Origin: Daphnia pulex
Taxonomy: Eukaryota; Arthropoda; Branchiopoda; Diplostraca; Daphniidae
Length of the DNA stretch: 64,000 bases
Direction of reading: 5' to 3'
Assembly (NCBI RefSeq): GCF_021134715.1
Contig: NC_060028.1
Coordinates: 1,200,501 to 1,264,500, forward strand
The position numbers and the translations under genes were made by a program. Shown piece by piece: positions 23,258 through 35,489 of the stretch. The notes under the pieces were generated by a model, which saw nothing but the letters and a program-made list of their open reading frames with translations, did not search any database and had not been told where the DNA came from. Within the stretch, counting starts at the first letter, position 1. Each line of letters starts with the position of its first letter.

Positions 23258-26200
23258 TTACATGTTTTCAAACTGATCGACACGCCGTTTGGTGTTGCCT
23301 TTGCGGATCTCCCGTAGCGTCTTGTACTTGTCGCGACCCTGCTTGACATTCTCTTTATGCAACCTATCCATGGCCGTCTCTTTGGTCTCGTCCTTGGTGC
23401 CGGCCAAATCCTTCTTCAACATCTGCCAAATCAAAATCAAATTAGTTAATTTAAAATCATTTTCAAAAGACATGAAGCAAACAAACCTTCAATTGATTCT
23501 GGAGACGTTCGTTCTTCTCGGCCAAAGTGAGGCGGTCTTCAACTGGATCGCGGATCGAGTTGATGTCGCTCTCCGATATCAAATCATTGCCCGCGCTGAT
23601 GTCACCGTTGGGTGTATCTTCATCCTCATCCTCCCCTTCGTCCTGTAAATAAAATGATAACGAAATAAAAAAAATAAGTTTATAAAACAAATAAATGGGC
23701 AATCTTATCTCGATAGGGGAAAGCCATGACAAGCAAAAGAAAATTTGTAATCAAATTTTTTGTCCTTACGTGATCGCCTTCGTTGACGTGTTGATGCTGT
23801 GGGGTAGTCGTGGCGGCAATAAGGGCCGCTGCAGCCTCTTCTTGCCTCCTTCGAGCATCTTCCACCTCTTCCTGGAGACGACGAGTCTCGTCGTCCTTGC
23901 GTTGAACCTCCTCGGCGATGCGCTGGACCTCGACCTGTTTGGCGCGGATCTCTTCCTCCAGCTTAATTTTCTCGGCCATCTCCATCTCCTTGGCCTCCTC
24001 CAGCCGCTTCATCATGTTGTGCAGCTCCTTCTGCGACACTTCAAGCTCTTCCTTGGCCTTTTGCAATTGACGGAGTTGCTCCTCGAGGCGACGGATCGTC
24101 TCCTGGGCTTCCAGCAGCTCGCGCTGCCGGCGCTCCATCTCTTCCTGCATCGACTTGAGCCGGTCGGCGTACTCTTGCTGCTTGCGCTCAGCCATTTCAC
24201 GAGCCTGGATTTCTCGCTGCAACTTCTCGCGCTCCTTCATCTTCGATCGGCGCTCCTCCTGGGCCTGGGCCTTCATCTGCTGCACTTCAATCGTGTCCGG
24301 CTTGCGTCGGCGCATGTAGAGCTCGTGGTTGCCCATGCACAGGGCCAAGATTCGCTTGTTGATGCGCAAGCGAGGCGCGAAAAAGACGAAATCCGGAGCT
24401 TTCTTGTCGATAGGTTTGATCACAAATTTACGATCGTTGAAAGAAATGTTGCGGATCTCTGACCAAGGGAACCCAATCTTCGGAGTCAATCTACAATAGC
24501 AAAAGGAATTCCATTAATCATTTCATTCTCGACACGGAATTTATAGATTTACTTGTCATCTTTTTCGTAGATGTTGAGTCCGAGAGCGTCAACGCCGAGC
24601 CAGAGCTGAGTGCCCTTCTTGTTCTTGATCTCGAAATAATTGACACCGTACATTTCCAGATCTTGAGCCACTTTCAGATATTCCATCATGGCATCCTCCC
24701 TGTACAATCATTTCCCCCCCAAAAAAAGAAGAAAAAATTTAACGTCATTTCAAGTTTTTTTCGGTAAAAAAAGAAAAAAAGTCGAGAGTTAACGGTCTGC
24801 GACCGAGCGAATCGGTCCATGAGATCAGCTCGACTGACCACACGTATGCGGTTTCTGTGTGTCTCGTTCTCTTGTCGGGTTTCCTACCTGAGCATTCCTC
24901 CGTGTTCCGCATGCCAGGTGGAGATGCGCTCCTCCCACTGCTCCCGCGTCAGATTGTGCTGATCCATGACTCTGAAATGGAATAACAAAAAAAGATATAG
25001 AAATGAGAACACACAAAGAAAGGAAACAAACAAGGAGAGAGGGGGGAAAAATAAATAAATAAATTGGATGACATTTGAATGCGTCGGTTTCGTTCGGGTT
25101 GCAATTACTACAGTACAATACCGTTGCGGAAGAAGGCGGTCGTTGGCCAGGTAACCGGAAGAGTGTAGTTCCTTATCGTGATCGCCGTATTTGGCCTGGA
25201 CGGCATACGAGGCGAGTAGGACCGACGTCTCGGGCGGGCAATAAATGTCGTCCGTCAAGATGGCATTCTTGACCTGCAGGTAAAAGAGCCGCACCGTAAT
25301 GTCTTGAATCAATTCCTCAGCCACATCTTCCGGGTAGAACTTGGCCCTGAATTTGAACTGCAGCGGACTCTCCTTCTTGACATCTTGATTCAGCACCTGA
25401 GGGTGGGCAGCAGCAGCACCAGTAGTAGTAATGGAAAGGAGGCAGGGGAAGATACGTCAAGATAGTAAAAGTAGTTAGTATCAAACATTTCTCACACACA
25501 CACACACGGCACACACAAGAGCGGCAACAAAACATCCTGCGACCTATTTAATTCCATTTCACGTCCTTTTTTTACTTTCCCAACAGTGTCGACATCAAGC
25601 GGATCTAAAGGCTTGTAAAAATGGATAAGAGAAGACGATAGAGCCTACAAGAGCTGCACTACATATTTCGCTTATCTATCTAGGGTCACTATAGTATGCT
25701 ACACGAGAGACTAATACAGCAGCAGCGTATTGCCTTTTTGATACGATTAACTGTACCTGATCTTGGCAGTAACCTCTGCCCAAAATAAACCTGAATATAT
25801 CCTTGACATAATCGTTGGGCTTGAAACAATTCAATCAAAACGGGGAATCGGGTGGGAGAAAAAAAAAGAGAATATTCCGTTTGAATTATGTAAACTTTGA
25901 AATAGTCCCTCAATTATAAATGCAAAAGTATTCCAATGAGAGACAAAAAAAGGAACCAAGGACCGATAATGACAATGTACCTTCTTGTTGAGCTTCAGCC
26001 ACGTAGAATAACTCTTGCTGTCGGTATACTGGAGTCCAAAGAACCAGATTTCGCGGAGACCGATTGTCTTGACAACTTGGTCAAACAGCTGTTTGCCCGT
26101 TGTCGTCGGCTGGATGGCAAATTCCAGCTCGGCGTCCATCGTCGTCACCCGAACATTGACCTACATTCATTTAAAGACAAAAAAAAGAAAAAGAAAGAAA

Positions 26201-27421
26201 AAGAAGATCTGTGAGTTGGCATTAACGACAAAGATGCTTCAACCATTCATTCGTGTCTCTTGAACGTGATCGGCGAACCAATTGGTTCGGATGCCCTTAT
26301 TTTTCTTCCAACCCATTGTACGAAAAACACTAGGGCTCTTAATCTCTTTTCCTCTTTCACAATCTGACAACCATCAAAGAAAAAGAAAGAAAGCCAGAAC
26401 AGTCATTCAGAGTCAAGTCTCGGCTGTCTGACTTGTGTTTCTTATCGGCGGCGCCAGTCCGTTATGGAATGGCATGGCAAACCCACCCAGACACAAACAC
26501 ACACACACACACACAGGAAAGGAAAGAAAAAACGCAATAGACATTCTTCTTCTTTCATTCAACGATTTTATATATATACCTTCTTCTTGTCGCTCATGGT
26601 GAATTTGACAAGAGATCCCACACGCCGACACCGAAAAAATATATCTAGACGCCCTCACTGCAAACAACCGTACGATGCAGCAAACGAAATCACACACACA
26701 GACACACTCACGCCGGTAGACACTAACAGGGAAAATTGCTATAGTCAATAGCAGCACAGACGCGTATCGGTCGGTGTGAAAGAACCAGAAATAAAAAAGG
26801 AAGACGGGACCCCGACAGGTGCCACACCAATATCTAATGACTGCAGTTAGTAGACTGGCGAGCCGGTGTATAGTCCCCGGTCCGTCCGTGAGTGGGTGCC
26901 CTACCCCTTGGTACGGGAAAACCGTTCGTAGACCGCGGTTTCCCCAATTGAACAAGTCATCTCTCGTCTCCGGTGTTGGTGGTGACGCGCTGGAAAGAAA
27001 TTTCCGCCCTGCGTAATCGCTTCTCTACCCTCCCCACACACACAATTTTTATCAGAAAAATCCACAACGAAAGGAATGTGCATATGCCCGATTGAATCAT
27101 CAGGGAGAGAGAAAATGAGCAAACAAGAAGAGTATAGTGTACACATTTTTTGGAGACACGCAATCGTGCTCCCGCATTTTGATTTTAAGAGAGAGAGAAA
27201 ATGATACAGGAAGAGACGACCGTGGGTTTGGACCACGCAAGACATTTCCCATAAAATATAGGCAACAATTGCAACCCCCCACCCACCCACTCTTTTTTAT
27301 TTCTTGGCTGAGGAGTCACGAGGTAACTCAAGAAAAAAGAGGCTTACAACGTCACATGGCCAGTTGTGCTAAAATTGGCAGCATCTTACGTCACTGTACA
27401 CAAACTCACCGATTTCGGCAT
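23258..27421 (-). CDS. Moe: Moesin (ERM family), intact copy
   Basis: Links cortical F-actin to the plasma membrane. Exons: first exon either 27410-27421 (MPKS) or 26580-26597 (MSDKKK), then 25981-26160, 25122-25396, 24888-24971, 24553-24699, 23770-24490, 23487-23642 and 23258-23422. These give 579 or 581 aa. A FERM domain ([18 protein letters not shown] to [14 protein letters not shown]) is followed by a long helical coiled coil (about residues 295-470) and an acidic linker. The C-ERMAD ends with [20 protein letters not shown] and ENM. The regulatory Thr in [10 protein letters not shown] is present. A 63-nt in-frame candidate exon lies at 25757-25819. A spliced 5' UTR exon begins near 27559 upstream of the MPKS start. 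An inverted second copy lies at 53.1-57.6 kb. Confidence 0.95.
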
Positions 27422-27806
27422 GTTGGATGATCTTGTTTGCTCTTGGGCTGTTTCAAGCTTTTTCTCTCCTCTGACTCTTGTTGGAAGAGTTGAAAGCCGG
27501 GCTTTTACTTCTTCTTCTTCTGCAGACTCACGCTCGCGCGAACAATACGCACGGAGAACCTGGAAAGAAAGAAAACAACAGGAAGAAATTAATGTCAGAC
27601 AGACAGACTGGGGTTGTTGCTGGTGGTGTAGAAGAGATTCAATAGCATATGGTCAACAAAATCTAAAGTACACAGATGGTCAGCATGTGGGCACATAGCT
27701 AGAGTGATGGGATTCTATATGTATATGTGAGTTGTCGAAAGGCCAGAGTGACTTCCCAACACATCCTGTCCATTTGGCAGGGTGCCGTCACAGTTTAGCG
27801 AATGCA
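23262..27806. repeat. Moe: Segmental duplication, moesin unit 1
   Basis: This block matches 53112-57572 in inverted orientation, introns included, with scattered substitutions and small indels. One edge falls inside the last codons of moesin, the other about 385 bp beyond the MPKS start. Confidence 0.9.
25757..25819 (-). other. Moe: Candidate 63-nt cassette exon of moesin
   Basis: Flanked by an acceptor (TTTCAAG) and donor (GTACAG). It is open for 21 codons in phase 0 ([12 protein letters not shown] to CQDQ) between the exons that end WLKLNKK and begin VLNQDVKKE. Insertion would enlarge the FERM F1/F2 junction. The fly protein, as I recall it, has no such segment. Confidence 0.5.
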
Positions 27807-28931
27807 TCAGGGTTGATCGAAAACCAAGACATTCCTTTTGAAATGTCAAGAGGAGAAAAAATAAATTACGGTTGAATGGAAAGAATACAAGGAAGGAATG
27901 GTGATGTCATGGCTGGCCCGTACATTATTTCCAAACCCAGAGAGATGAGCATTCATTCAGACACCTGTATTTCAACATGAGCCTTGAGTGTCATTGATAG
28001 GGAAAGGATGAAAATAAGGGAGGGGGGAATGCTTAGGGCAAACACTCGAGTCAAGAGGCCGAATCGTTTTTCGATTTTTCACGATTCCCAATGGCGAACA
28101 CACCAAACACAACTCAAGAAACACACACACACACCACGCCTATTGTTTGAACGACGGCCACCTGATAAACAAACATCAAGTTCTTTTCGGTTTGGATGTG
28201 TGGATATACACTAAAAAATGTTAATCAGATTAAATGTAAAAGAATAAAACAGAAATAAGTACTGTTGCGTATACGTGAAAACCACTCTCTCGGGTGACAG
28301 CCACTTATAACGCACTGAATCGGCGGCGGCTCTCGACCGTTGTTGGCCCTCAGTATACCTCCCCTCTTCGCTCTTCTGCAATATGGCTACCAATAGCTTA
28401 GCTCAGCTTTTTTTTCTTTTTTCTTTTTATTTCGATTTTCAAAGACTTCGCTCCATCCCTCTGGCGACACTAGGAAACATTACCGTCCTGAGTCCTGACA
28501 GCAAAAAAATGCTCACATTTTCTTGGAATGCAATGAATGAAATTGGTTTTTAATGATTAGGAATAAATTAAAATTTTTAATTAAGCTAGAAAATTTATTA
28601 AGCTGTGTATATTGAGAAGGTAAATGAATCAAAATTTAATTTTAAGGGGTTTACACTTTACAGTCTTGTAAACATGAAATGAGTAACAAATCATCAAATT
28701 TAAATTTAGACAATATATTCTTTTATTTTAACGAATTGTACCATTTTAATAATTAAAAACATTATAATTAAAAAAGTGAAAATAGTTTTTGCAAAAAATC
28801 GATAGAATACTTTAGTTCTTACAACGGCCACCAGTTTGTTTTCCAAGCCCAAGCATTGTGATTTTTGCTCGTTTATTGCCGGCTTGTTTAAATTTTTTTA
28901 TTTTATCATACAATTCAATTCATTAAAACCA
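27560..28931. other. Divergent upstream region of moesin and SF3A3
   Basis: Holds the upstream part of moesin, including a (CA)n tract near 28121. No separate gene seen. Confidence 0.5.
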
Positions 28932-31024
28932 ATGGAGACTTTGCTAGAGCAGCAGAGGAGATATCATGAAGAAAAAGAGCGTATCATCGACTCCATGGTC
29001 AAGGAAACAATCTTCAAAAAGACCACTCAAAGGGAGATAATCAACTCGGAACACCGTCAGAAAATTTTGCTTGACGTATGTAAACTTTGGCTCATACAAT
29101 TGAACAAACAACTCTTAATGTCGTATTTTGATAACTGTAGAGGTATATGGAGAGTACAAGAGTTTTGAAAGAGATCTATGAAGACAAGGACGGACAGCGC
29201 AAAGAGGAGGTGGCACTGCTCTCTGGACCAAATGAATTTGTGGAATTTTACAACAGACTAAAACAGATCAAGGAATTTTACAAAAAACATCCAAATGAGG
29301 TATAAAACACATTCATTTTCTTTAAGTGTCATTCAATAGCAGTTGGTTTTGTTTCACAGATTGCTGTACCAATGTCCATGGAATTTGATGAGTTTGCCAA
29401 ACAGAGAGAGAGTGGAGCTGACGAAACAAATAGTAGGTTATATCTGACAGAAAGCACAGTCATATAAAGCTAATGTAATTTGATTTTCAGATTTGGTTGA
29501 CTTTACCGATGAGGAGGGCTATGGCAAATATTTGGATCTTCATGAAAGCTATGTGAAATACACAAATTTAAAAGGAATTCAGGTCAGTTTATAGATTGAA
29601 ACAAGAAACAAATCGAAAAAAATTAACACAGTTATATTTCTTACAGAAAATTGACTACATTAGCTACCTTAATATGTTTGACCGTCTCTTTGATATTCCC
29701 CGGGAGAAGAAGAACGCTGAATACAGAAACTATCTACAAGCATTGGTGGATTATTTAGTCGATTATGTTGCTCGAGTAAAACCAGTCATGGACCTTGACA
29801 ACTTGTTTCATGAAATCGAACAAGATTTCGAAAAGGACTTTGTAGCGGGTACATTTCCTGGATGGCCGGTAAGTCTATTTACGACTGTTTCTATTTTCTG
29901 TCCAACCTAACTAACGCTGGCAAATTTATAGAAAGAAACAACCGGAAGTGCTTTGGCAAACGCAGGTGCGGCGTTGGATATTTCAGCCTTTTCATCTTGT
30001 GAGGAATTGGCATCTCTAGGACTGGATCGTTTGAAATCAGCATTGATAGCTTTGGGTCTCAAGTGCGGTGGAACACTCGAAGACCGTGCCAAAAGACTCT
30101 TCAGTACAAAAGGTCTGTCGGTAGATGAAATTGACAAATCTCTCTTCGCCAAAGGCCAGGGTAAAAATCGAGGTGCTACCGAACAAGATAAGGAAGCCGA
30201 AAAACAAAAGAAGATTGCCCTTCTGGAGGCTCAAGTTTATAAGTAATTCCATTTAAATTATTGAATGAAATTGAATGAATAATTAATTGTGAATAATTCA
30301 TAGACTGATTGAGATCTTGTCTGAACCACGGCATGCTACCAAAGAGAACGTGGAACGTAAACAGGCCCGAACAGATGGGGAACGAGAGGAGGAAGAAGAA
30401 GACGTTGTCGAGGTATAACTTAATTACTTTGACATATTTCCTTAAACTTTAAATTCTCAACTGCCATTTTCAGGTCCCCGAGGATGAAGATGAAGACGAT
30501 GACGTCCCTTACAATCCCAAGAATTTACCACTAGGTTGGGATGGAAAGGTATAAATGAACCAACATTAATAATTGTGTAACTTTGTTCTAATCTTATCGA
30601 TTCATCTCTTATCCAGCCCATTCCATATTGGCTTTACAAATTGCACGGCTTGAACATCAGCTACAATTGCGAGATTTGCGGCAATTACACGTACAAAGGT
30701 CCAAAGGCGTTTCAACGTCATTTTGCCGAATGGCGTCACGCTCACGGCATGCGGTGTCTGGGTATTCCCAACACGGCCCACTTTGCTAACGTAACACGAA
30801 TCGAAGATGCAATTTCACGTAAGCTTTCAGTTTATTTTTGTTTTTCCTGTCCCCTACCGATTAATAATAAAATTCTAATTGAAACTTCAGTTTGGACAAA
30901 ATTGAGAAGCCAGAAAACGTCAGAACGTTTCGTCGCCGATCACGAGGAAGAGTACGAGGACTCGATGGGCAACGTCATCCCCAAGAAAACGTACGAAGAT
31001 TTGCGTCGACAGGGTCTCTTGTAA
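28932..31024 (+). CDS. SF3A3: Splicing factor 3A subunit 3 (SF3a60)
   Basis: Component of the SF3a complex of U2 snRNP, needed for branch-site recognition in the nucleus. Ten exons close in frame to 506 aa (human 501): 28932-29075, 29141-29299, 29360-29432, 29491-29582, 29647-29868, 29932-30242, 30304-30412, 30474-30548, 30617-30818 and 30891-31024. The N-terminus [18 protein letters not shown] is the SF3A3 start. The SAP-like part ([30 protein letters not shown]) and the matrin-type zinc finger ([35 protein letters not shown]) are intact. The C-terminus [21 protein letters not shown] is diagnostic. A polyadenylation signal is at about 31042. Confidence 0.97.
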
Positions 31025-31047
31025 AGAAACATGACTGGAAAAATAAA

Positions 31048-31606
31048 TCTTATAACTTCGTGCGCGGTTATATTTTTATTCCATCACATTTGCACAGAGG
31101 AAGCGCAAGCTCCTTGGTTGTTGTCGAGTGTCACTGTAATATTGGTAATCTTAATCTATGTTTCGATTTATCACTTTGTTGTCAACTTGTATTACTGAAT
31201 CATCTTCCCATCACAAAACTTTGCTCAGATGGAGTTTTTCGTCATTCGTCTCAATTCCCAGCTCATCGACATGTCGAGAAAAAGAATATGGATTAATGCT
31301 TATGTGTCACTGATTTCCGTCGATATCCTCATCGATCAGCTACTTTTAGTATACTTGCATTTTAACACACTTAAAGTATATACCACCTTACTATAGGTAT
31401 GTAATCTTAATCATATTCGAATTTTAAACAGTCATCTTATAACAAATATTTAAAACCTCTGAGCAATCACGATATTGAAAAGGCACCCCAAGCTTTAATC
31501 ACTTGCTTATAATTGAATTTGTCTTTAATTGATAACATCTGTATTTGAAATATCGAAATGGCTGTGTGACTATGTGTAAACGTTCCCCAACACTTGAACA
31601 AATTGT
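31048..31606. other. Spacer between SF3A3 and cuticle cluster
   Basis: No gene seen; the two flanking genes converge. Confidence 0.5.
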
Positions 31607-32183
31607 TTAGGGACTTGGGTAAGCGGCAGGCCTGTACGACGCGGCCTTATATTCTTGGTATTTGGCCTCTCCGTCGTATTTGACATCGGCGATGTATCCG
31701 GTGTAATCGTCGGCCTTGTAGGTGACCGTCTGGGTCCGGCCGTCGGGCAGGAGGGTGCGGTAAGAGCCGGACACGTAACCCTTGCCATCCGCGTTCTCCT
31801 GGTGGGCGTAGTCGTTGTAGGACTGTTGGTCCTTTACGGCCCAGGCAAAGTTATAGGGCATTGCGGCCTATAAATGTTTTGCGATTTTAAAAAATATTGA
31901 ATTAAAATGACTAAACGATACAATCATTGATCTGAATGACTTACTACGTATTCTTCATTTGACGGATGGGCAGTGCCAGTGTAGGGCGGATAAGCAGGAG
32001 TAGGATAAACTATTGGCGAATAGGCTGGCTTAGTGTATTGATATCCTTCAGAGGCCACAACGGCGACTAATGCCGCTAGAATGAAGACCTAACGCCCAAA
32101 AAGTTACCGCATCAATCAACACTTTCCATTTCTGTCTATAGAACAAAGTTTTACACATAAGTGCAAGTTCCTTTTACCTTCAT
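31607..32183 (-). CDS. RR-type cuticle protein (cluster gene 1)
   Basis: Three exons (32178-32183, 31945-32088, 31607-31867) give 136 aa. Exon 1 is Met-Lys only. Exon 2 carries the signal peptide VFILAALVAVVASEG and a Tyr/Pro-rich part. Exon 3 carries the RR domain (YNFAWAVKDQQSYNDYAHQ, GSYRTLLPDGRTQTVTYKADDYTGYIADVKYDG) and a short tail. It is the shortest of the four RR proteins here because the repetitive tail is reduced. Its TATA box (minus strand TATATAAA) is at 32234-32241. Divergent from the gene at 32692, with about 500 bp between starts. Confidence 0.92.
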
Positions 32184-32233
32184 GTTGATGCTTTGAAAGT
32201 TGGAATGGAACTGTGGGATGTGACTGCGCCGGC

Positions 32234-32241
32234 TTTATATA
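32234..32241 (-). promoter_or_regulatory. TATA box of cuticle gene 1
   Basis: Reads TATATAAA on the minus strand, about 50 bp before the ATG. Confidence 0.7.
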
Positions 32242-32619
32242 CTACCGGCACCGCCAAGAAAAAAAAAGAAATCAGGTTGGGGTGGATCCAGCACTGAGCG
32301 GTGAAAACCATTTTGCCTTTCTATAATAATGTGTTCTTATAAATGTCTAAGTTTAATTTTCAGAACTATCCAACAAATTATTAAATTTGGACGAATGCAA
32401 ATTTCTTGCTGAATTATTTCTGGAATTAATCGACAAAAGTTTGATTTGACTATAATTCGTTGTATTAAAGTTTTTCCAGATGTCAGTGAAAGGATTTGGC
32501 AAAACACCAGTGGATAAAAAAGGGGATTGTGTTTTAGAAATTGGTTTGCGCTTTTATTGGGGATTGTTCTAGCGTGTTAAGAAAAGAGCCCAGCCTTCTT
32601 TTACTAACGTGCAAAACAG

Positions 32620-32628
32620 TATAAAAAG
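32620..32628 (+). promoter_or_regulatory. TATA box of cuticle gene 2
   Basis: TATAAAAAG, 72 bp before the ATG, with ATCAGTCTC about 31 bp downstream as initiator. Confidence 0.75.
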
Positions 32629-32691
32629 CTCAGGTAACGACGGTTAAAATCATCAGTCTCATTGAAACTTTCAGAGCATCAACAATTCAAC

Positions 32692-33302
32692 ATGAAGGTG
32701 GAATGTCTATAATTCAGCACCAGAATCTCCACTTAAATTCATTGCTAATTCAATTCTTTTTTACATTTTACAGATCTTCGTTTGCACCGTTCTCATCGCC
32801 GTTTTGGTTGCCGTCAGCGGCCAAGGTTACCCCAGGCCTTCTTACAACCAGGCACCACCGGCCTACTCTGCTCCGGCCTATTCAAAGCCCTCATACCAGC
32901 CAGCCTATCCATCGGCCTATCCCAAAGCCTATGACGTAAGTTCCAGTAATAATTAAACTGTCCTTTTTGACCTGTTTTAAAAAATGAAATTAATTTCGGC
33001 AGACCCCAATGCCCTACAACTTCGCCTGGGCCGTAAAGGACCAACCGTCCTACAACGACTACGCCCACCAGGAGACGGCCGATGGCAAGGGTTACGTCTC
33101 CGGCTCCTACAACGTCAATCTTCCCGACGGCCGGACCCAGATCGTCAACTACAAGGCCGACGACTACACCGGATACGTCGCTGATGTGAGATACGAAGGG
33201 GAAGCCAAGTACCCATCACAGTCCTACAAGCCTTCCTCTTATAAACCAGCTTATCCCGAATACAAACCAGCTTATCCTGCTCAATATCCCCCTAGATATT
33301 AA
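32692..33302 (+). CDS. RR-type cuticle protein (cluster gene 2)
   Basis: Three exons (32692-32697, 32774-32935, 33003-33302) give 155 aa. The signal peptide is MKIFVCTVLIAVLVAVSGQG. A spacer with repeated PAYS/PAYP units is followed by the RR domain (YNFAWAVKDQPSYNDYAHQETADGKG, NVNLPDGRTQIVNYKADDYTGYVADVRYEG) and a tail of Y-K-P repeats. The invariant Tyr and Asp-Gly residues of chitin_bind_4 are present. Polyadenylation signals follow near 33355. Paralogue of its two minus-strand neighbours. Confidence 0.93.
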
Positions 33303-34795
33303 TTAACCACTTGGTTTTATAATTCCTATAAAAATGCGTGAATGTATAATGAAATAAAGAATTATATGCGGAAATAAAATTATTGGCAAATACTATTTTC
33401 CAATTCTGATTCCTAATAATTTATTATGATTGCGAAAATTAAGAATTGTTGGTGATAATGCTATTTCATCTTCAAACATTTTTATCACACCCACGAAACT
33501 TGGTAAAATAAAACCTGTCAATATAGAAATCAACAGGATAACCAAAATTACCTGTGGTCGCTTTTAGATAACAAATAATTGATGCTGTTTCTATGTATGA
33601 CGTAACATATTTCATATATAGTTTGTTAGTATGAATCTTATCTGAATTGAATTCGAATTCCAACATTATAGTTACGCCTGTATACATAATAACATTCAAT
33701 CTGTTTGGTTGGCGGATCGATTCTGATCCGATCGACTGGCTCTATAAGTATTACAGCTCACATCCGCCCTTTTAAACCGCACGCTCCCAGAATAGAAATG
33801 TTGCGTCCGGCAAAGTGATTTATACGACCAACATCAACACTTTCATCTTTTCAAATAAATTACCAGAAATAAAAGAATATAACATTAACAATTGCTCATT
33901 GGTAAAAACTTTCCAAGAAGTGCAATAATTCTATTGCACTTTCTGACTGCATTCAAACGTGACGAGATCGATTGTATTCCTCTCTTATATACCAACATAA
34001 CATCATAACGACATGTAGCCAATTGGCGAAATTTTCTTTTCGACACTTGGCATCAAATAAAATTCGATTTCGGAATTTTTCGCGGCCGAACCGCGATCAT
34101 ATTAGATTTCAGAAATCACGTAATAATCGTCGCCTGGAATTTCAAAGAGACGCGACTCGGACCGATTCTCGCCAGGGGAAAGTCATTTTCTCTCTCGTCT
34201 GATGGAAATAAGAATTGAAGGAAAGTATATCGGCGTTCATAGTTCTGCTCGACCACCTGTTGGCCGTCGCGGCGCCACACATTATGACGATTTGCTCATC
34301 GATTTGACGAGTTTTTACGCTCTTATTATTTTGTCATCGTCGGGAAAACATTCTGAACATAACTGGGCCACTTTAGTCGGACTAATTGTTGGCAGTAAAA
34401 AAGTTAAATAGCTGAGCTGTTGCTGAGGTTTTGTCCGTGACGGTGGGAATAACATTTGACTCTCTGAGCTAGGAAACAATTCGTCAGAAACTTTCCAAAA
34501 GCTTCTCACTCGCTTGATTTCTCGTTGTGAGTTATTTTCTAGGAAGAAATAACGTTTTTCCTTCAAAACAATCGGAGATATTGGAATATTAAAGTTAATA
34601 ATGACCGGATCTCTGATTTATATTCTTTCGTTCTCTTTGACTGCCATATGTGCAAATCTATATTCACGTGGCGGAAATGAAATCGAAAAAAATGTTGAGA
34701 TTTCTTTTAGAAGAAGAACTTTTATTTTGTCTCTATTTTAAAAAATAATTTTAAATTATGGGGACCATTATTGGCAAGAGACATCACTCATCCGC
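33303..34795. other. Spacer inside cuticle cluster
   Basis: No convincing gene. Short open frames only. Confidence 0.5.
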
Positions 34796-35419
34796 TTAAT
34801 ATTTGGGGTAAGCTGGAGATGGGTAGGCGGGTTTGTAGGCGGGTTTGTATGCGGGGTAAGCAGCGGGGTAAGAAGAAGGATAAGCTGGACTGGGGTAGGC
34901 AGCGGGTTTGTATGCCGATGGCTTGTACTCGGTGGGGTATTTGGCCTCTCCGTCGTATTTGACATCGGCGACGTATCCGCTGTAGTCGTCGGCCTTGTAG
35001 GTGACCGTCTGGGTGCGGCCGTCGGGGAGATTGACTTTGTAAGAGCCGGAGACGTAGCCCTTGTCATCGGCCGTCTCCTGGTGGGCGTAGTCGTTGTAGG
35101 TGTAGTCGTCCTTTACGGCCCAGCCGAAGCTGTACGGCATTGGGGCCTGCAGAAATTCAATTCATTTAAAACAGGTCAAAACTTAATCGATAGTTAATGA
35201 AATGAAAAATAAAATATACTTACATAATCGTAAGACTTGCTGTAAGATGGGTAAGCCGGGGCTGGGTAGGCCGGTTTGGGGTAGTAAGCATTTGAGGCCA
35301 CGGTGGCGATCAAGGCGGCGGCGAGAACGAATAAGACCTTATAATAGTAAACATTTTTCAGATTTAATTCAGATTATTTGATATAGGCGATAGTGAAGCG
35401 GACGCAAACTTACCTGCAT
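34796..35419 (-). CDS. RR-type cuticle protein (cluster gene 3)
   Basis: Three exons (35414-35419, 35224-35337, 34796-35146) give 156 aa. The first holds Met-Gln. The signal peptide continues VLFVLAAALIATVASNA. The RR domain (YSFGWAVKDDYTYNDYAHQETADDKG, KVNLPDGRTQTVTYKADDYSGYVADVKYDG) is followed by a long tail of PAYP and PAYK repeats ending PKY. The repeat tail is where the paralogues differ most. The TATA box (TATAAATA, minus strand) is at 35477-35484. Confidence 0.93.
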
Positions 35420-35476
35420 GTTGATTCGGATTTCTGGTTGTTGTACAACTGATAACTTTGAGATCTTGTGCTTCTG

Positions 35477-35484
35477 TATTTATA
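35477..35484 (-). promoter_or_regulatory. TATA box of cuticle gene 3
   Basis: Minus strand TATAAATA, about 60 bp before the ATG. Confidence 0.7.
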
Positions 35485-35489
35485 CACCT

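Noticed and set aside
23695..24462. Leu/His-rich 255-codon frame opposite moesin
   Set aside because: Exact antisense of the moesin coiled-coil exon; its composition follows from the Glu/Lys/Gln codons on the other strand.
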